The position numbers were made by a program, and so were the translations under genes. The notes below the pieces were generated by a model. The model saw only the letters and a list, made by a program, of their open reading frames with translations, ran no database searches and had not been told where the DNA came from. From JBCBST01 sp039819115 (lineage in GTDB: Bacteria; Bacteroidota; Rhodothermia; Balneolales; Balneolaceae), in NCBI GenBank assembly GCA_039819115.1, contig JBCBST010000008.1:1-51545 (forward strand): a DNA stretch of 51,545 nucleotides, in the 5' to 3' direction. Positions 50,974 through 51,545 of the stretch are shown here, in pieces. Every line of letters starts with the position of its first letter. Positions within the stretch are counted from its first letter, which is position 1.

Positions 50974-51545
50974 TCATCCGTTGTAAATGTTTTGATTATG
51001 CCACTGTATGTATTTCGAACTTGGCCGCTGAGACAGGTCATTAGGTAGAATTGATAACTTGCTGCCATGATACTTATAGTAATCTTTACCATTCTGGAAC
51101 TCTTCTTTAATTCTATTTGAGACCTCCACTACATAGCTGTCCGTAAGGGTAAGATAGCCAGAGTCAAATAACTTGTGGATGTCCGCTCTCAATAGTATTC
51201 CGTTTTCAATATGATGCGGGCCAGACTCCGCATACGGTTTTATGTGAGCAGCATCTAGGACAGGCAATGTTTTTTCTCCAGAAATTGCACATTTACGCTT
51301 ATATGCATCAGTAAGCTGTACTCTAAACGCTCCTTGCCCTAGCCTGACTTTGGTTAAGTAGTCTTCTCTATATCTGGTTTCCGGTTCCTGTAAAACTAAT
51401 TGGCTTTTATTGGATGGCTTACGGTCAAAAAAGCTGTATTTCTCAATTGTCAATTCAATTTGTTCCCATAATTGGCGGCCAATCACTTCAGTGGTGTCAT
51501 AAGCCTTACCCTGAACAATAAACTTACTCCAATCTTTTGGGATTT
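50974..51545 (-). CDS. HNH endonuclease (5' end outside window)
   Basis: Reading on upstream past a possible GTG at 51486, the frame stays open to the right edge as IPKDWSKFIVQGKAYDTTE, so the N-terminus is cut off and the visible part is about 190 residues. The HNH motif is CAISGEKTLPVLDAAHIKPY, then HIENGILLRADIHKLFDSGYL, in which His, Asn and His are the expected catalytic/metal residues. Proteins of this build are described as HNH or putative restriction endonucleases. It could be part of a restriction or defence locus to the right, but nothing of that is in view. Confidence 0.85.
   Translation of the reverse strand, partial: IPKDWSKFIVQGKAYDTTEVIGRQLWEQIELTIEKYSFFDRKPSNKSQLVLQEPETRYREDYLTKVRLGQGAFRVQLTDAYKRKCAISGEKTLPVLDAAHIKPYAESGPHHIENGILLRADIHKLFDSGYLTLTDSYVVEVSNRIKEEFQNGKDYYKYHGSKLSILPNDLSQRPSSKYIQWHNQNIYNG

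Overview
The window looks like chromosomal DNA of a Bacteroidota/Balneolota-type Gram-negative bacterium. The evidence is many lipoproteins with a Cys lipobox, outer-membrane-like barrels, a secreted subtilase ending in a NYPNPFNP-type C-terminal sorting domain, Na+-NQR instead of a visible complex I, short-lid adenylate kinase, weak Shine-Dalgarno use and promoters with a TAnnTTTG -7 element. No plasmid, phage, insertion sequence or CRISPR signature was seen. Assignment to Balneolaceae-like bacteria is inference.

Layout. 0-0.4 kb: a CDP-alcohol phosphatidyltransferase running off the left edge. 0.6-3 kb: lipoprotein / LytS-type kinase / LytTR regulator operon. 3-8 kb: minus-strand accessory genes (lipoprotein, acetyltransferase, S41 peptidase, membrane protein, VOC protein, methyltransferase), then tRNA-Arg(TCG). 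8.3-9.2 kb: a probable outer-membrane protein. 9.4-16.8 kb: nqrABCDEF plus the flavinyl transferase apbE and, convergently, the maturation factor nqrM, so a whole sodium-pumping NADH:quinone oxidoreductase with its assembly factors. 17-24.3 kb: queA, dxs, xseB, comEC, purM and a DinB/YfiT protein, all on the minus strand. 24.26-24.69 kb: a gene-free AT-rich gap packed with DnaA-box-like sequences. 24.7-26 kb: dtd and an alkaline-phosphatase-superfamily enzyme (+). 26.1-30.7 kb: adk and the ffh-rpsP-rimM-trmD-rplS translation/SRP block (-). 30.8-31.7 kb: a ParDE-like toxin-antitoxin pair and a small orphan antitoxin-like ORF. 31.7-36.4 kb: secreted subtilase and two tandem beta-propeller lipoproteins. 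36.7-41.7 kb: fabI, ruvC-ruvA, a PhoB/PhoR-like two-component system and a mannose-1-phosphate guanylyltransferase (+). 41.7-43.5 kb: a tightly overlapping barrel / unknown / MBL-hydrolase cassette (-). 43.6-47.8 kb: secreted glutathione peroxidase, tRNA-Asp(GTC), mnmG, rsmG, and a WYL regulator (+). 47.8 kb to the end: acetyltransferase, purple-acid-phosphatase-like enzyme, ABM and DUF2200 proteins, and an HNH nuclease cut by the right edge.

The most notable signal is replication-related. The gap at 24.26-24.69 kb carries eight TCCACA/TGTGGA cores, including three 9-mers that fit TTWTNCACA, and two near-consensus parS palindromes lie in and just before rsmG about 22 kb away. Together they suggest this window spans or lies close to the chromosomal origin (inference). 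Other points worth a look are a 308-residue ribosomal protein S16 with a long Ala/Glu linker and a small C-terminal module, a perfect 17-bp tandem repeat upstream of fabI, and an intrinsic terminator between nqrF and apbE. No clearly new multi-gene defence or biosynthetic system was recognised.
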